A stretch of DNA of 64,000 bases, from positions 124,001 through 188,000 of the forward strand of contig JAJQZP010000445.1 of the NCBI GenBank assembly GCA_025403435.1, given 5' to 3'. A program made the translations under genes and the position numbers. The DNA is from Artocarpus heterophyllus. Lineage: Eukaryota; Streptophyta; Magnoliopsida; Rosales; Moraceae. The notes below the pieces were generated by a model. The model was not told the DNA's origin. It saw only the letters and a program-made list of their open reading frames with translations, and ran no database searches. Of the stretch, positions 21,980 to 34,439 are shown one piece after another. Every line of letters begins with the position of its first letter. The first letter of the stretch is position 1.

Positions 21980-22665
21980 TTAAGCCTGTAACTCCCTAAA
22001 CTTGTCAAAAGTTTTGCTTTTGTAGTGCATCAAGCACACATACCCATATCTTGAGTGATGAAATACTCATACCCTCCTCTTGCTTAGATGTTCATAGGTC
22101 CACAAATATCACTATGCATAAGTTCTAGAACCCCTTCGGCCCAATTGTCCTTAGATCTGAATGGTCTTTTGGTCATTTTGCCCTCCAAACAGGATTCACA
22201 TTGTGGTATAGATTTCACCTTTAAGTGACTTAAAGGTCCATCCCTTACCAACCTTTGAATCTTATTCAGTCTAATATGATCTAATCACAAATGCCAAAGA
22301 TAAGTCTCATTAGATTGAGAAGTCTAAAGTTTTTTAGAGTTATTATCATTAACCTCAGTGTTCAACAATGAGTCCATCTTAGGTTTGATAAAATATAGGT
22401 TGTTTTGCATCCATCCATCACAGATAAAAGATTTGTTTTTATGAATCACCACTTAATTATTAAAAAACACCAAATAGGAATCTTTAAATAAACAAACTAC
22501 AAATATCAAATTCCTTTTAAGTTTAGGAACATAAAAACAATCTCACAAAACTAAACTCCTATAATTATTAAAATAAAGATGAATATCTCACATTGCTTTA
22601 GCCAACACCAAGGATCTATCGCCCATCAGAAATGTGAAGTTTTCACGAAGTAAACTTCTCGTGTC

Positions 22666-22998
22666 TCAGAATCCCTCCAAAGAAATACAAACATGATTAG
22701 TTGCTCCGAAATCTATGACCCATGTGTCACCTGATTCTTCAACTAAACAAGTTTCCAAAAGATTACACCTATCTCCTTTGGAATGGAAGTCCTTGCAATT
22801 CTTCTTTATGTGCCCAACCTTTCTGTTCTTAGCCTTTTGCTTCCTTCCATTCCTTGGATTAAGATTTGAACCGGATGCACCTGCCAAGTTAACCTCTCCA
22901 CTAGCAGGAGTTTCTCTGATCAGATTTTTGAACTCCTCTAATTGGTTCATCAAAAACGGGATAAACTCCTTTGACAGAGTCCAAAAAACCATAGTCAT
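22666..22998 (-). pseudogene. Element D gag knuckle and protease start
   Basis: KVGHIKKNCKDF retains the second half of the CCHC knuckle. WVIDFGATNHVC is the copia protease motif W(V/I)(I/L)DSGA with Ser changed to Phe. A stop follows soon after; part of the knuckle is lost. Confidence 0.8.
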
Positions 22999-23400
22999 CT
23001 ATGACTCAACATCGATATCGGCTCCATGGGCTTGAGCCTCAGCAAGGTAGCCCATAACCAACACCATATGCTCCTTCATAGATGTCCTCGGTCTTTGCTT
23101 GCAGTTTAGAAGTTTTTGAAGTTCCCCTTGCCACTTTGTTAGAGCCTGGCCTCCAAACATGTCTTCAAGATTATCTAAGATCTGCTTCGTAGTCTCATAA
23201 TCTTTATGTTGAGCCTACAACACGTTATTCATGCTGGCCATAACATAGCAACGGGCCTGATCATTAGCATTTTTCTAGCGATCATACGCTTGGATTTGCT
23301 CAATAGTGGAATCTCCCATAGGCTCGGGAGGACACGGTATGGTTAACACAAATGTTAGTTTCTCAAAGGATAAGACGATATTTAGGTTCTGTTTTCAATC
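22990..23400 (-). pseudogene. Element D gag (UBN2-type) remnant
   Basis: The minus-strand frame includes MGDSTIEQIQAYDR, MASMNNVL, YETTKQILDNLEDMFGGQ and LNCKQRPRTSMKEHMV, the capsid region of plant copia gag. It is interrupted by stops (after AYDR and after NNVL). The start of gag further right (to about 25090) is not resolved. Confidence 0.75.
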
Positions 23401-25096
23401 ATTAAAATTCTCTCTGGTTAATTGTTTTTTTTCAAGTATCAAAGATAAAGCATTTTTAGACATATCATGACATTTTAGTAAGAATCATATACAGATTTTT
23501 AATCTACAATAAAAAATCATATACCAAACATAAGCAAACATATCATAACATTTTAGTAAGATAACAATCATGTAAATATACAAATGTGTTTATGTGTCAA
23601 AACCTTGAAAAAATCACAACCTTACAACAATAATTCCCAACTCAAAATTCAACAAGCCACCTTGGGTAGACTTGCCTAATTCAATTAGGAACATGGATCC
23701 CCTCCTGATTAATATATGCCATCCAGGACCCGTATGATCCAACATATATTAATAATCATTTCTTTAGCCATTAATTTTATTAACAGAGCTCTTTAGGGAG
23801 GTTAATAATAAAATTAACATGAGTGTATAACCATTATTTCAACTACTTTATCCATGGTTTACTATCATCATCTTGGGGTGATCAATGATAAGCCATACTA
23901 AAGTAAATTATCCTCTTGGAGACCCAATCCAGTACATGATAAAATCCCTTCCTTAGGATCGGAACCACCATGTGCTACCTATGGACCAACGATGGAGGCC
24001 ATAGGTCCTCTTTTCGAAAACCTTCTCACATTCATTCTTTTGAAATCAAGGTTTTATTTTAAGAACATGCATGAACAATTTTATATGAGTGGTACTCCCT
24101 ATTCTATATGACATGTTATCAACATACATGGCAAATCATATTATAATGTAGACCAATAAAGCGATCATTCAAAGCTACAAGCAAAATAATAATAAATAAC
24201 TGTAATATTATGGTTCCACCTTAGAGAAAGGAAAACAAAGTTTACAAAAGAAAAATTGAAACAGATTATTGATTCTCCATCCTTGAATCTTCAAATTGTA
24301 TCATTCTTCATGTAATGTCCATCTTCAAGTCTTCAATCCCACATAGATTAAAAACTCCATATTTCTGGTCATATCCAAATTTAATATTTCTCAAAATTGT
24401 CTCAAAAATAAAATTAAAACTGCACCGAAAAACCCACTTGTTCCCAAAAACACAGCTCTCTACCGGCCTATTGAATTTTTAAATTTGGCCTGCTGGTGAC
24501 ACAATCGACCATGGTATGTATATTGTAGTCGACCACCCATCCATAGTCAGCCTGTAGAAGTTGAAAGTTTAGCCTACCGCCAGAGCAACCATTTTGCCTC
24601 ATGCAGTTGCAGTCGACTCCTCATCCGACTAGAATTTTTAGAAAATAAATTTAAAGGCAATTTTTTAATTTTATTTTCAATAATTCAAAAGCATCAAATT
24701 AGAGACATATGAAATACCTGTGGACTGTTATCATCTATCTTCTAGATCTGTCTTCTCTAAATAATTATTCAATTACAAAATTCTTACAAATTTAAAACTA
24801 AATAATAAATTCTAGACAGGGATGATAGTCTGCCATCTTATTACATGAAAAACCTAGATACATATTCTAACCTCTAAGGAACCATAACTGACATTAATTA
24901 ATTAATTAATTATTAAATAATAATTTAATCAACATAATTAATTAATAGACATTCACTATATAATCCATGACAACATAAAATTAAATAGAAAAGTAGAGTA
25001 CCAACTCTTTAAAAATTAAATTCAAGCATAGGAGAGATCAATATCATATAATTTATACATATAGCATGATCACAAACTCGTAAATTTACGTAAAAA
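23401..25096 (-). other. Element D 5' interior (gag start and leader, decayed)
   Basis: Between the primer site and the readable gag lies 1.7 kb without a clear frame. It contains GTCGAC words similar to those in the LTR U3 (about 24520-24620) and a TAATTAATTAA-rich patch (24895-24950). Confidence 0.4.
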
Positions 25097-25114
25097 CCAT
25101 GGCTCTGATACTAA
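25097..25114 (-). other. Element D primer-binding site
   Basis: The minus strand reads TTAGTATCAGAGCCATGG directly after the end of the 5' LTR; compare the TGGTATCAGAGC of plant copia elements. Confidence 0.8.
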
Positions 25115-25115
25115 T

Positions 25116-27142
25116 TGTTAGAAAAATAGTACACAATGGAATTTTAAAAGTTTTATACCAGAGTATTTTCAAAACACAAGTTTGACATGCTATATGCATA
25201 AATTAACCAGATCTTACTAACCTTGTTTGCTGAAAAACTCCTGCAATCGATGAAGAGAAAGGATGTTGTAGAAGGACCTTAACCAACTAGCCTTCTTTGC
25301 TACTCTCTATCCATGACTGGTGTGTGTGCGGGCACACTCGTACAGCTCTTCCACAAGTAGCTCTCCTTCAAACCAATTGAGAAATACCCAAGGCTATAGT
25401 TCGTGATTTGTGAACAACAGTTCTTCGGGGAGTTTTATAGTCTCATTGGTAGAGTACTCACTCTGGATTTCTTAACTAATCTAAATAACAAAGAGAACTC
25501 ATCTAAATAACAAAGAGAACTCATTCTCTATTTATAATGGTCGGACCTAGAGTCAATCATTATCAGATAAGGCTTTAAAATTTGAGTTTGAATTAGTTTC
25601 AAATTTGAATCCACATAATCAGACTCGAAGTTTGATAACCACGGTCGACCACAATACAAAGGCACAGTTGACCGAGCCATTGCAGATACCCAATTTGAAT
25701 TTGATTTGAATCCAAGGTTGATCCGATAGATGCTATCTCAACCTTTTGGATAATTCCTATCTTATTAGTTCTAGGTATCTTTAATAAAGTCTCAATTTTA
25801 ATTCAAATAACCCAATAAAGAAGTTATCTGATTAAAATAATCATATCCCAATAAACCCATATAAATAAGATGTTATCCACAATAATTCAACATATTTATC
25901 ATGAATTAATTCACCAAATTAATTCAGCCGATAAACCTACATGTTTATCTTAAATTAATTATAGAATTAATTCAACCAATAAATTAACATGAATTATGAA
26001 ATCCAATTAACTCAAATTTTAGCTAATCTAATAATTTGACATAAGTCACCAATTTATTGGAAAAGCACGCCGTATCATTACAGGATTTTTGTGAGCTAGC
26101 AAAGGGGACCATATGAACCTATATAGTTTAAGCTCGTGATAATTATGAAACGCAATATGTCAAATATACATTTCATAATTATCAACGCTAATGCTACTCC
26201 ACTAAAAGTTTAGAGCTACACTTTTGAACTACATGGAATTACAAAGCCTAAATAGCTAAGTCTCCATGACATATCATGATGTGTCGTATCCTTATAGGAT
26301 TATCCTTAATTGGTTTAAGGATAAATTCTGTCTTACCTTTCCAATTAGTTTTCTCTTACATTCCATTATCTCGCTATTAGAAAACTTACCATCTAAAGAC
26401 GGTATACCATTCGGTTACACCTATGTATCCAAATGGTTGAGTGCTCCAGTTTTCCAATTACAAGATAACGCATATAAGAGGATATCAACTACTCCTGAAG
26501 AGGAGCTATGGATTCCATATCTATGAATAATAGGTCTATACTATCAAGAGTCATGCCTCCAATGTATCGGCATGCGTACCAACATAAAAATGTGGATGTC
26601 AACCTTTGGTATATCAAAAGACATAAGTCAAGACAACAGGCCCACTATTCATCTCAGGATTAAGATACAGTACATATGTTTGCCAAAAGTGAATCAATTT
26701 ACTGAGACAGAATTATTAATCCAAATCAATTCACTTTATGTCCCAATCCAGCACATTGTCACCTATGACAATGCTCCAATGTTGCTTTTCATAGAGTCCA
26801 CCTCCGATGGCCAAGACAAACCATCTCCCGATAGGGATATAGACAACATAACAATCTTTGCATGAATAAAGCACCCAACTTTATTCCCTCAGTTGCGGAT
26901 CTTATGATTTAGATCGTCACCTTTAGAATTATGTCTTCTGCATAATCTGTACATCATCTATCTAATTCTAAGAAGGTTTAGATCGATAGTCTCAAACTTT
27001 TGTTTGCTTATCATACATTCAACAAATATGAATGTAAAGAGAACAAGATTTGGTATATAAATAATAAATAAATTCTTTATTGATAAAAATATCTCCAAAA
27101 ATATATTATATTTTTTACTTCTTACGGCATACATGTCTAACA
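25116..27142 (-). repeat. Element D 5' LTR
   Basis: Partner of 17720-19693. It carries a local duplication of ATCTAAATAACAAAGAGAACT (about 25478-25521) next to the TATA box (25536-25529), and an extra segment near 26150-26190 not found in the 3' LTR. Confidence 0.85.
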
Positions 27143-27203
27143 AAAGCTAACAAAGAAAATATAAGAAAGAATGAGAAAAATTTGCAAAATTATGCACTTA
27201 GCA
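27143..27203 (-). repeat. Element C 3' LTR, piece 3 (LTR start)
   Basis: Continues piece 2 after element D; matches 46528-46590. The minus-strand LTR start is TGCTAAGTGCATAATTTTGC at 27203. Confidence 0.6.
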
Positions 27204-27633
27204 AATTCCCCACACTTATCTGTTACTAGTCCTCAAAAAAAACCTAAGCAAAAAAATGATAGACAAGGGACACTAACCTTCCAACATTTTAATTAGGGAA
27301 AAAGTGAGAGCGATTATAGCCTTGAAAAACAAGTATTGAGTAAAATTAATAGTCATTCAAAAGCTAATACATCCTAGACAATCATAGTCAGTGTGTATGA
27401 AATAGCTTGACAATTATTATGTTAAGCATGCTTTGAACAAATAAATTCCCATAAAACTAAAAAAAAAATAAAAAAAATCATCCAATTTTTAATAAGGGTG
27501 TCACACATCATATGTTCTTCTTTTAGTATAAATCTCTGCTACGTCGAAGGCACTACTTGAAATTAAAAGGTCTTTAGTAAAAGTTGTAACAACGCCAATA
27601 GGTAGTGGCTAAAAGAAAAAAAGGAAAGGATGT
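27204..27633 (-). other. Element C polypurine tract and 3' interior
   Basis: Minus strand GATAAGTGTGGGGAATT (27220-27204) precedes the LTR, with GAGGACTAGTAAC upstream, the same phrase as beside LTR B. The remaining about 410 bp are non-coding. The CACTA element interrupts at 27634. Confidence 0.6.
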
Positions 27634-27649
27634 CACTACAACAAACAGG

Positions 27650-28020
27650 GTCTTTTGTGCTAATTTTTTATTGTCGCAAAAGATAAAAAGTCATTGCAAA
27701 TAAATTTTTTGCGATGACATGTCGTCACCAATAAGTCGTCACTAAAAAATAGTCGCAAATAATTTTTTTGCAATGACAGTATTGTCGCATTTATATTTGC
27801 AACGGCAAATAGTAGTAAAAACATCACTAAAATTATGTCGTCGAGCTTATCGTTGGTGTGACGTTGTAGCGATGACAATTTAAAATAATGTCATGGCAAT
27901 TCATTGAACTGATGCTGATGTGGTATCATTATTTGTGACTTTTTCAGAAATGTTATTGCAAATTTGTTTTGTTTCTTTTTTTTTTTTTGCGACAACAATG
28001 TTCTCGCAAATAGTTTTTTA
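27650..28020 (+). repeat. CACTA left subterminal repeats
   Basis: Repeated short words TTGTCGCAAA, GCGATGACATGTCGTC, AGTCGCAAATAA, TTGCAACGGCAAATAG in both orientations. Such arrays bind the transposon's own regulator in En/Spm elements. Confidence 0.75.
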
Positions 28021-28174
28021 TCAAATTCTTTTTTAGTATTTTTAATACTTTTTTATTAAATTTTTATTTTTTTAATAATTGTTATTAATTTCAAATAGAA
28101 ATAATCAAATTACAATAATGAAAATAAAAATGAAATGAAACGAAATGTGTCAAAATATTGAACAAAGAAGAAAA

Positions 28175-30960
28175 TACAATCTAATCTTCTAAATTTGCAA
28201 CATCTTTAGTGCCATCATTCTTGTCATCAACGACATTTGGAGAAGGCGGAGGACCTAGACGAACAAAAGTTAGAAGAGTCATTAGGGGCAGCAGTTAGAT
28301 GCCAGGGAGCAATTGGCCCACCAACTCCATCAACATCATGTGGTTTTGGTACAAATTCATGTTGTACTCAGCCGATCTTTAAAGAAAATCTTCTATATAT
28401 GGGTCAATAAGTGTCAAAGATGTTCCATCGAATCAGGAGCTAGAGGATAAACTAATGCTAGAGTAAATCCTCTGTGGGAGTGTGGAGCCTATTCCAGTCC
28501 TATGTCCTTGACTTCTACCTAGGACATGCTCCAAAATTCCCTCCTCGTTAAGCGGAGGTTTGGTTGAGAATATAGCAGACTGTGTCATCTAGGTTTGTTG
28601 CTCCTGCTCCATCATATTCTATATAATAACAATAAACACATGCTATAAATACATAGAGTAATTTGAATAAGAGAAGATAGTATTAAAAATTAAAAGTACT
28701 TAGAAAAGTTTGCTTTTCTTTGGGGTTAATCCAAGTCTCCCGGTGACGATGCATGTCTGCACAGTTGTCTATGGTAGACATCGGCTGTTGGGTCATCGTG
28801 TTGGCATATCGTACAATTTGAATGTGTTAGAATAATATATTCTTTGATAGCTTTTAAATAACTTGTAATTAAAAAAAAAAAAAAAAACTTACTAAGTTTC
28901 TTGTCGCGATGCTGGGAGATGGATATCCGATCATGCAAACTTGACCACTTCTGGTTGGCATGATTATTTTTATTTGTTGTCAAATTTTTTAGTTTATAAT
29001 AGTTTTTAGCATTATCAATATTGAAATTAATATATATAATAAATAACCAACTTAGCAAATATACAATTACCTAAATTTTCTTAGATATGACCTATAGCAA
29101 TAACGACCCTAGTGTTCTTGATTTATGAGGTTCTTGGAGGGGTTTGCTTTGACATGTGCCTCATTTTGGATCCTCCAAGTGCTTTGAAGCCTTCGTGGAG
29201 GTAGCTCTTCCAGTCCTTGTAGCATTTGGATGCCTCGCTATCAATTACACCATGGAGGGTAACATTTAGGTACTGATAATCGAGAACAAACCAATCTGTA
29301 ACTAAGGCTGGCAATTCGGGTCCACGTGTCAGGTTCAGGTTGGGTTGAGCCCTTATATAAATAGACAACACGCCAACCCGTACCCGATCCGTGACCTGAC
29401 GGGTCAAAAAAACCCCAACCCGGACACGACCTGATGTGTAGACGGGTTAACTTGACTCGACCCGTGCAACCTGCCAATATACTACTTTGTGCATGTTCGT
29501 GTTGACATGACACACTGACCCGCTAAACCCGATAGACCTACAACACAATAGACCCAACAATAAGCCTATCAAATAAACAATAACCCAACAAAACAAAACC
29601 ATAAAAAAAGTTAACAAAACTTTGTATAAGTTTAACAAAAACAAATATGCTAGAAATTAGAATCATGTCAAGTTGGATATACAACAAATGTTAGACTAAT
29701 TTGACACATTAAAATTAATTTCAGGTTATATGGGTTACATTAAGGTCACACGAGTTCAATTTGGATTACACGGGTTAATTAACAATTTTCAGGTTAATTT
29801 TCAGGTCAACCTTATTTCGACACATTTTTGGCGGATTGATTTTGTGCTGATTCGGGTTGACTCGAACCCAACCTGTTTTTTGTGCCGGTCAGATGGGTTC
29901 GATCCAATTCCAACCCGAGGCCTATTTTCCCAACCCTAACCCGTATTTTTCGTGTCGGGTTCGTGTCGTGTCGTCGTGTCGTGACCTAAATTGCCGGCCC
30001 TACCTGTAACACATTCAAAATCATGATAAGTTGTTTTATTATGTGCTATAATAATTATGTTATATAATAATGAAGTTGAATTAATGAATACTAGTATATG
30101 CTATTTAATTTGACTCTTATACTGGGCGTTTACGTCTTTCCAACCATCTAGAACGACTCACATGCATCCCATGTGTAAATGTTGATGGCATTTTCAAACT
30201 ACAAGCCGAACCACCTAAGTGCCTTCCAAGTACCGTTAGCCTCATCAAATTTAACTGGAATCTTTCCATGCTTCTCCATATATATGGCAATGTCATGAGC
30301 CTTTGCCTTTCCTCGACCGAAACGATGGCAATGTGCGGCATATGGTGTTGTAAACGTTAGTCAACTTTTCAGATTAAACTTAGTTAACCAAATAAAATTG
30401 ACAAATTTGAAATTGGATTGTAACATACCCGACTGTCAGTGTGACAAAATTCTATATGGGTTAGGTAGAGGCTGTGCTCCACCTAAAGAAGCACATGTAG
30501 CAACTGGTCCAGACATATCCAACTGTTGACATATAAAAAGTTTAATCATAATTTAGTATTTATTATATGAGTATTATAAACACATGTTTAACTGTGATAT
30601 TAAAATGACATGTATATAAAAAAAAAGGCTGCTATACATAATTTCTATTCTTTATCACTGCTAATGTCTTGAATGTTGCCACCATCATTAACGTCATCAT
30701 AGTCTTTAGAGTCATCATTTTTAACTTCAATGTACTCATCTAAAGTTTCATCCTCCTCTTTTTACAAATCACAGTCATCATCTTCTTAAAGAGACTTGTC
30801 TGTTAGAATTATATCAACATTGGATGTGACAACATTAGACGATACATTAGGGCGATTCCACATCAAGGTGTCTGTTGATGCTCTGTTGTTGATCAACTCC
30901 ATGTGCGGCTGTGCATGATGGTTGAACTACATGCCCCAGCTCGTCTCGGCTTTTCAAGGA
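28175..30960 (-). pseudogene. CACTA Transposase_24-like associated gene, decayed and split by a MITE
   Basis: Minus-strand pieces, in order: an acidic stretch (30900-30650, DETLDEYIEVKNDDSKDYDD); STPYAAHCH-like then KAHDIAIYMEKHGKIPVKFDE and GTWKALRWFG (30345-30110); after the MITE, TDWFVLDYQYLNVTLHGVID and SKCYKDWKSYLHEGFKALGG (29302-29130); NQKWSSLHDRISISQHR (28970-28900); IDNCADMHRHRETWINPKE (28790-28720); and a C-terminal part with KPPLNEEGILEHVLGRSQGH (28600-28180). These follow the plant Transposase_24 family seen in CACTA elements. Several stops and likely introns separate the parts, so it is a pseudogene. Confidence 0.7.
29303..30002. mobile_element. hAT-like non-autonomous element (700 bp)
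   Basis: The left end TAAGGCTGGCAATTCGGGTC and the right end GACCTAAATTGCCGGCCCTA (reverse complement TAGGGCCGGCAATTTAGGTC) form terminal inverted repeats. The flanking 8-bp repeats TCTGTAAC (29295-29302) and CCTGTAAC (30003-30010) differ at one base, as expected for an old hAT target duplication. The interior is full of GACCCG/CGGGTT words and a GTGTCGTGTCGTCGTGTCGTG run near the right end. It has no coding capacity; open frames here are spurious. It sits inside the CACTA gene at the start of the TDWFVLDY segment. Confidence 0.85.
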
Positions 30961-31529
30961 GTACCGACAACAAGAAGAGGGTACGCTTTAGTGGTCAAGG
31001 GGGATATTGATGTGGTGCCGATCAAGGGCTCTCTAATGCTTAAGTTGGGTACCAGTTTGGCTGAGATCATGAGTAGGGTTAGATGAGAAAGTCTATCTAC
31101 CTCTTAGGTGAAATAAATGCTTTCTATTTTTAGGCCACCACTTGGGCCAGGTTAACGTAAGTTTGACCCATAACCTAGGTGTCCCATCAAGGTGGTATGA
31201 GGGGGTAGGTGACAAGTGTCACAATCTCAAAAAGGTGATCAAACCTTCATCTAAATGCTATAATAGGGCCATGTGTCTACCTAGGGAATGAGTTGCTACC
31301 TAGTTTCAGGTTGTATTTGTCCATCTCGAGCATGTGTTGTTCCTAAGGAAGTGATGTCCTACGCAGCGACCAAAGGAGGCTCGGGGAATCACCTCGAGAA
31401 GAAATGCCGATTAAAGGGGAGAAGTATAAGCTCAAAAAATGCCATCTGTCGAGCTTGGTGGCTGGACAACTGAGGTAAGTTCCTTGGGGAATGGCACCGA
31501 GCACCCCCAATAGTATCCATATCTAGTAG
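30961..31529. other. Unassigned GC-richer segment in the CACTA interior
   Basis: About 570 bp with a base composition unlike its neighbours. No match to the CACTA gene pieces on either side and no recognisable domain, although short frames exist on both strands. It could be an unrecognised insertion or captured host sequence. No inverted repeats or TSD were found by eye. Confidence 0.35.
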
Positions 31530-33522
31530 TGTTAGACATGTATGCCCTAAGAAGTAAAAATGTAATAAGTTTTTGGAGACATTTTTATCAATAAAGAATT
31601 TATTCATTATTTATATACCAAATCTTGTCCTCTTTACGTTCATATTTGTTGAATGTATATTAAGCAAACAATAGTCCGAGACTGTCAGTCTAAACCTTAA
31701 GAATTGGGCATATGATGGACAGATTATGCGGAAGACACGATTCTTAAGGTGATCGTCTAAATCATACGATCCACAATCAAGGAAATAAAGTTGGGCTCTT
31801 TATTCACGCAAAGATTGTTATGTTGTCTATATCTCTTTAGAGAGATGGTTTGTCTTGACCATTGGAGGTGGACTCCGTCAATAGAAACATTGGTACGTTG
31901 TCATATATGACAATGTGTTAGATTGGGACATAAAGTGAATTGATTTAGATTAATAATTTTCTCTTGGCAAATCGATTCACTTTAGACAATCATTTTTATT
32001 GTATCTTAATCTTGAGATGAATAGTGGGCCCGTTGTCTTGACTTATGTCTTTTGATGTACTAAAGGGTGACACCCACATCTTAATAGTGGTATGCATGCT
32101 AGTATGTTGGAGTCATAACTCTTGATGGCGTAGACTTGTTATTCATAGATATGGAATCCCTAGCTCATCTTTAGGAGTAATGATATCCTCTTATATGCGT
32201 TGTCCTGTAATTGGAAAAACTGGAGCGCTCAACCATTTGGATACATAGGTGTAACCGAATGGTATACTATCTTTGGATAGTAAGTTTTCTGATAGTGAGA
32301 TGATGAAACGTAAGATAAAAATAATCGGGAAGGTAAGCCCGACCTTGTCCTTAAGGCAATTATGGATTATCATATGGGGATACGATACACTATGATATGT
32401 CATGGAAACTTAGCTATACGAGCTTCATAATTCTATATAGTTTAAGAGTGCAGCTCTAAGCTTTTAGTGGAGTAGCGTTGGAGTTGATAATTATGAAATA
32501 TATATCTGGGATATTGGGTTTCATAATTATCGGAAGCTTGAACTATATAGGTCCATTTGGTCCCCTTTGCTAGCTCACAAAATCCTATAACGATACGTCG
32601 TGCTTTTTCAATAATTGGTGACTTATGTCGAATTTGTCATATTGTTTTAAAATTTGAAAGAATCAAATAATTCATGTCTGTTTATTTGTTGAATTAATTT
32701 TGTAATAAAATTAATTCTAGATAAACTTGTTGAATTATTGGGATCAGATAATTCTTGTATGTTTGTTGGTTGATTTAATTTTGGATAAATTAGATTAAGA
32801 TAAACTTGTAGAATTATTGGGAATTGATTTATTTTCTTAGAGATTATCTAGATAAAGTTATTTTGATCAGATAACTTCTTTATTGGGTTATTTGAATTAA
32901 AACTGAGACTTTATCCTATAAAATCTCGGGTGGAAAATAAAAAATTTACCGAGATATTTACGCGGCAGTTTGGCCTGCCGATCTACGTGTTCGGCCTGCC
33001 GATTAGCGAAGGATAAGATTACACGTTTCTACACGGATCTTATCATATATTGATCCGAACTTGATTTTTTTTTTAGTTTTTTGGGACCTAATCTGATAAG
33101 GACTGACCCTAGGACCAATCTCTATATAAAGGGAGTAAGGCTTATGAGTTACTCAGATCAATTGAGAGATTAAGAGTGATACTCTGCTACTGAGAATCTA
33201 CAAACTCCCTGAGAGCTTTTGTTCACAAATCACAAACACTTGCTTTGGGTTCTCTCAATTGGTTGGAAGGAGAGTCACCAGTAGAAGAGCTGTACATGTG
33301 AGCCCACACTCACTCCAGTTGTGGATAGAGAATAGCAAAGAAGACCAGTTGGTTGAGGCTCTTCTGGAACGTTACTTCTCTTCATAGGTTGCGGAGCTTC
33401 TTCGGCACACAAATGTTAGTAAGATCTAGTTAATTTATACATATAGCCTGTCAAACTTATGTTTTGAAGATTACTCTGATATATAAATTTTAAAAATTCC
33501 GTTGCGCACTCGTTTTCCAACA
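31530..33522 (+). mobile_element. Solo LTR of the element D copia family
   Basis: Starts TGTTAGACATGTATGCCC and ends GTTTTCCAACA, 1,993 bp, collinear with the reverse complement of both element D LTRs. Flanks AGTAG and GGTAG agree at 4 of 5 bases, a probable target duplication. No primer site, interior or polypurine tract adjoins it, so it is a product of LTR-LTR recombination. TATA box TATATAAA at 33123-33130. Where the element D LTRs carry GTCGAC words, this copy carries CGGCCTGCCG words (32960-33003). Confidence 0.85.
32960..33003 (+). repeat. CGGCCTGCCG words in the copia solo LTR
   Basis: CGGCAGTTTGGCCTGCCGATCT and TTCGGCCTGCCGATTAG, two hairpin-forming GC-rich words about 120 bp upstream of the TATA box. 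The same core word forms larger arrays in the unrelated LTRs at 51725-54773 and 57030-59207. Confidence 0.8.
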
Positions 33523-34258
33523 GGTAGTTCCACTTCTAATTCAACACTTATAGATTTTGTATCTTGAACTAGCATCACATCATCCACATCTTCTTCGAGA
33601 AGATCCATATATGTCGATATCCAAAGTGTTCAACAACTTTCCAATTTGGACCATTAAACATATAATCTACCAAAGGTGTGAGTGAAATTAAATGACAAAC
33701 ATGCAAATTACAATATTAAATTGTCCAAACAGGACAATTCAAGCATCGGTGTTACTACATATCAATCCTCGAATGGGTCTAAGGTAAACTCATGCATGCA
33801 CGTGCAAAATAATAACATAAACTTATACTCGTGTATGTTGTTGTTATGACTATGAAATCACATATCAAACCAAACCATCTCCATAAAAATTACAATTTTA
33901 TTAAATTTAATGTAATCTTATCAAATTGTATGATAATTTTATTGTTCTTTTTGTTTTTAAATAAAATTATTTTCTTAATTTTCATAAACAATAGTACTAT
34001 AATTATTCATCTATTTATAATAACATATAATTTTAAACAATTTGTTTTTCATATCAATTAATTAAAACAATATATTAATTAATTAATTCTTAACAATAAT
34101 ATTATAATTATTAAACTATGATATTGTTCATCAATTTATAATAATTATAACGATCTATTATATTATTTTACTTTGTGCTTTGATTGTTAATTAAGAATTT
34201 TCATTTCCTTATTTTAATTTTTTTAATTAGTAATAATAACTTTGATTGTGTTATTTAA

Positions 34259-34299
<41 letters not shown>

Positions 34300-34308
34300 T
34301 ATTATTGA
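34259..34308 (+). repeat. (TTA)n microsatellite
   Basis: About 16 TTA/ATT units with one interruption near the end (ACT), inside the CACTA interior. Confidence 0.95.
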
Positions 34309-34439
34309 TATTAACTTCAATATTTATTCTTTCAAATTTTTAATTATTATAATGCATTAAAATTAATTTTATATCATACTAATTTAATTTTCTTTTCTAC
34401 TTAAAGCACTTAGATAAACAACTTATTACTAACTTAACC

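Larger units (their letters stand above)
17720..27142 (-). mobile_element. Element D: degenerate full-length copia element with about 2-kb LTRs
   Basis: Minus-strand Ty1/copia element. LTRs are 17720-19693 (3' LTR, 1,974 bp) and 25116-27142 (5' LTR, 2,027 bp). The minus-strand LTR starts TGTTAGACATGTATGCC and ends TTTTTCTAACA or TTTTTCCAACA. The primer site on the minus strand is TTAGTATCAGAGCCATGG (25114-25097), matching the iMet-tRNA type. The interior (5,422 bp) has copia order gag, protease, integrase, RT, RNase H, each with stops or frameshifts. The flanks AAAAT and AAAGC agree only partly, so the TSD is unclear, but the junctions with element C LTR text are sharp. A solo LTR of the same family lies at 31530-33522. 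Confidence 0.85.

Noticed and set aside
17715..27147. Perfect 5-bp TSD for copia element D
   Set aside because: Flanks AAAAT and AAAGC agree only in the A-rich part, so I do not claim a TSD although the junctions are clear.
29123..29644. Minus-strand frames of 65-94 codons over the hAT-like element
   Set aside because: They read through MITE sequence rich in GACCCG words; only the part before 29303 belongs to the CACTA gene.
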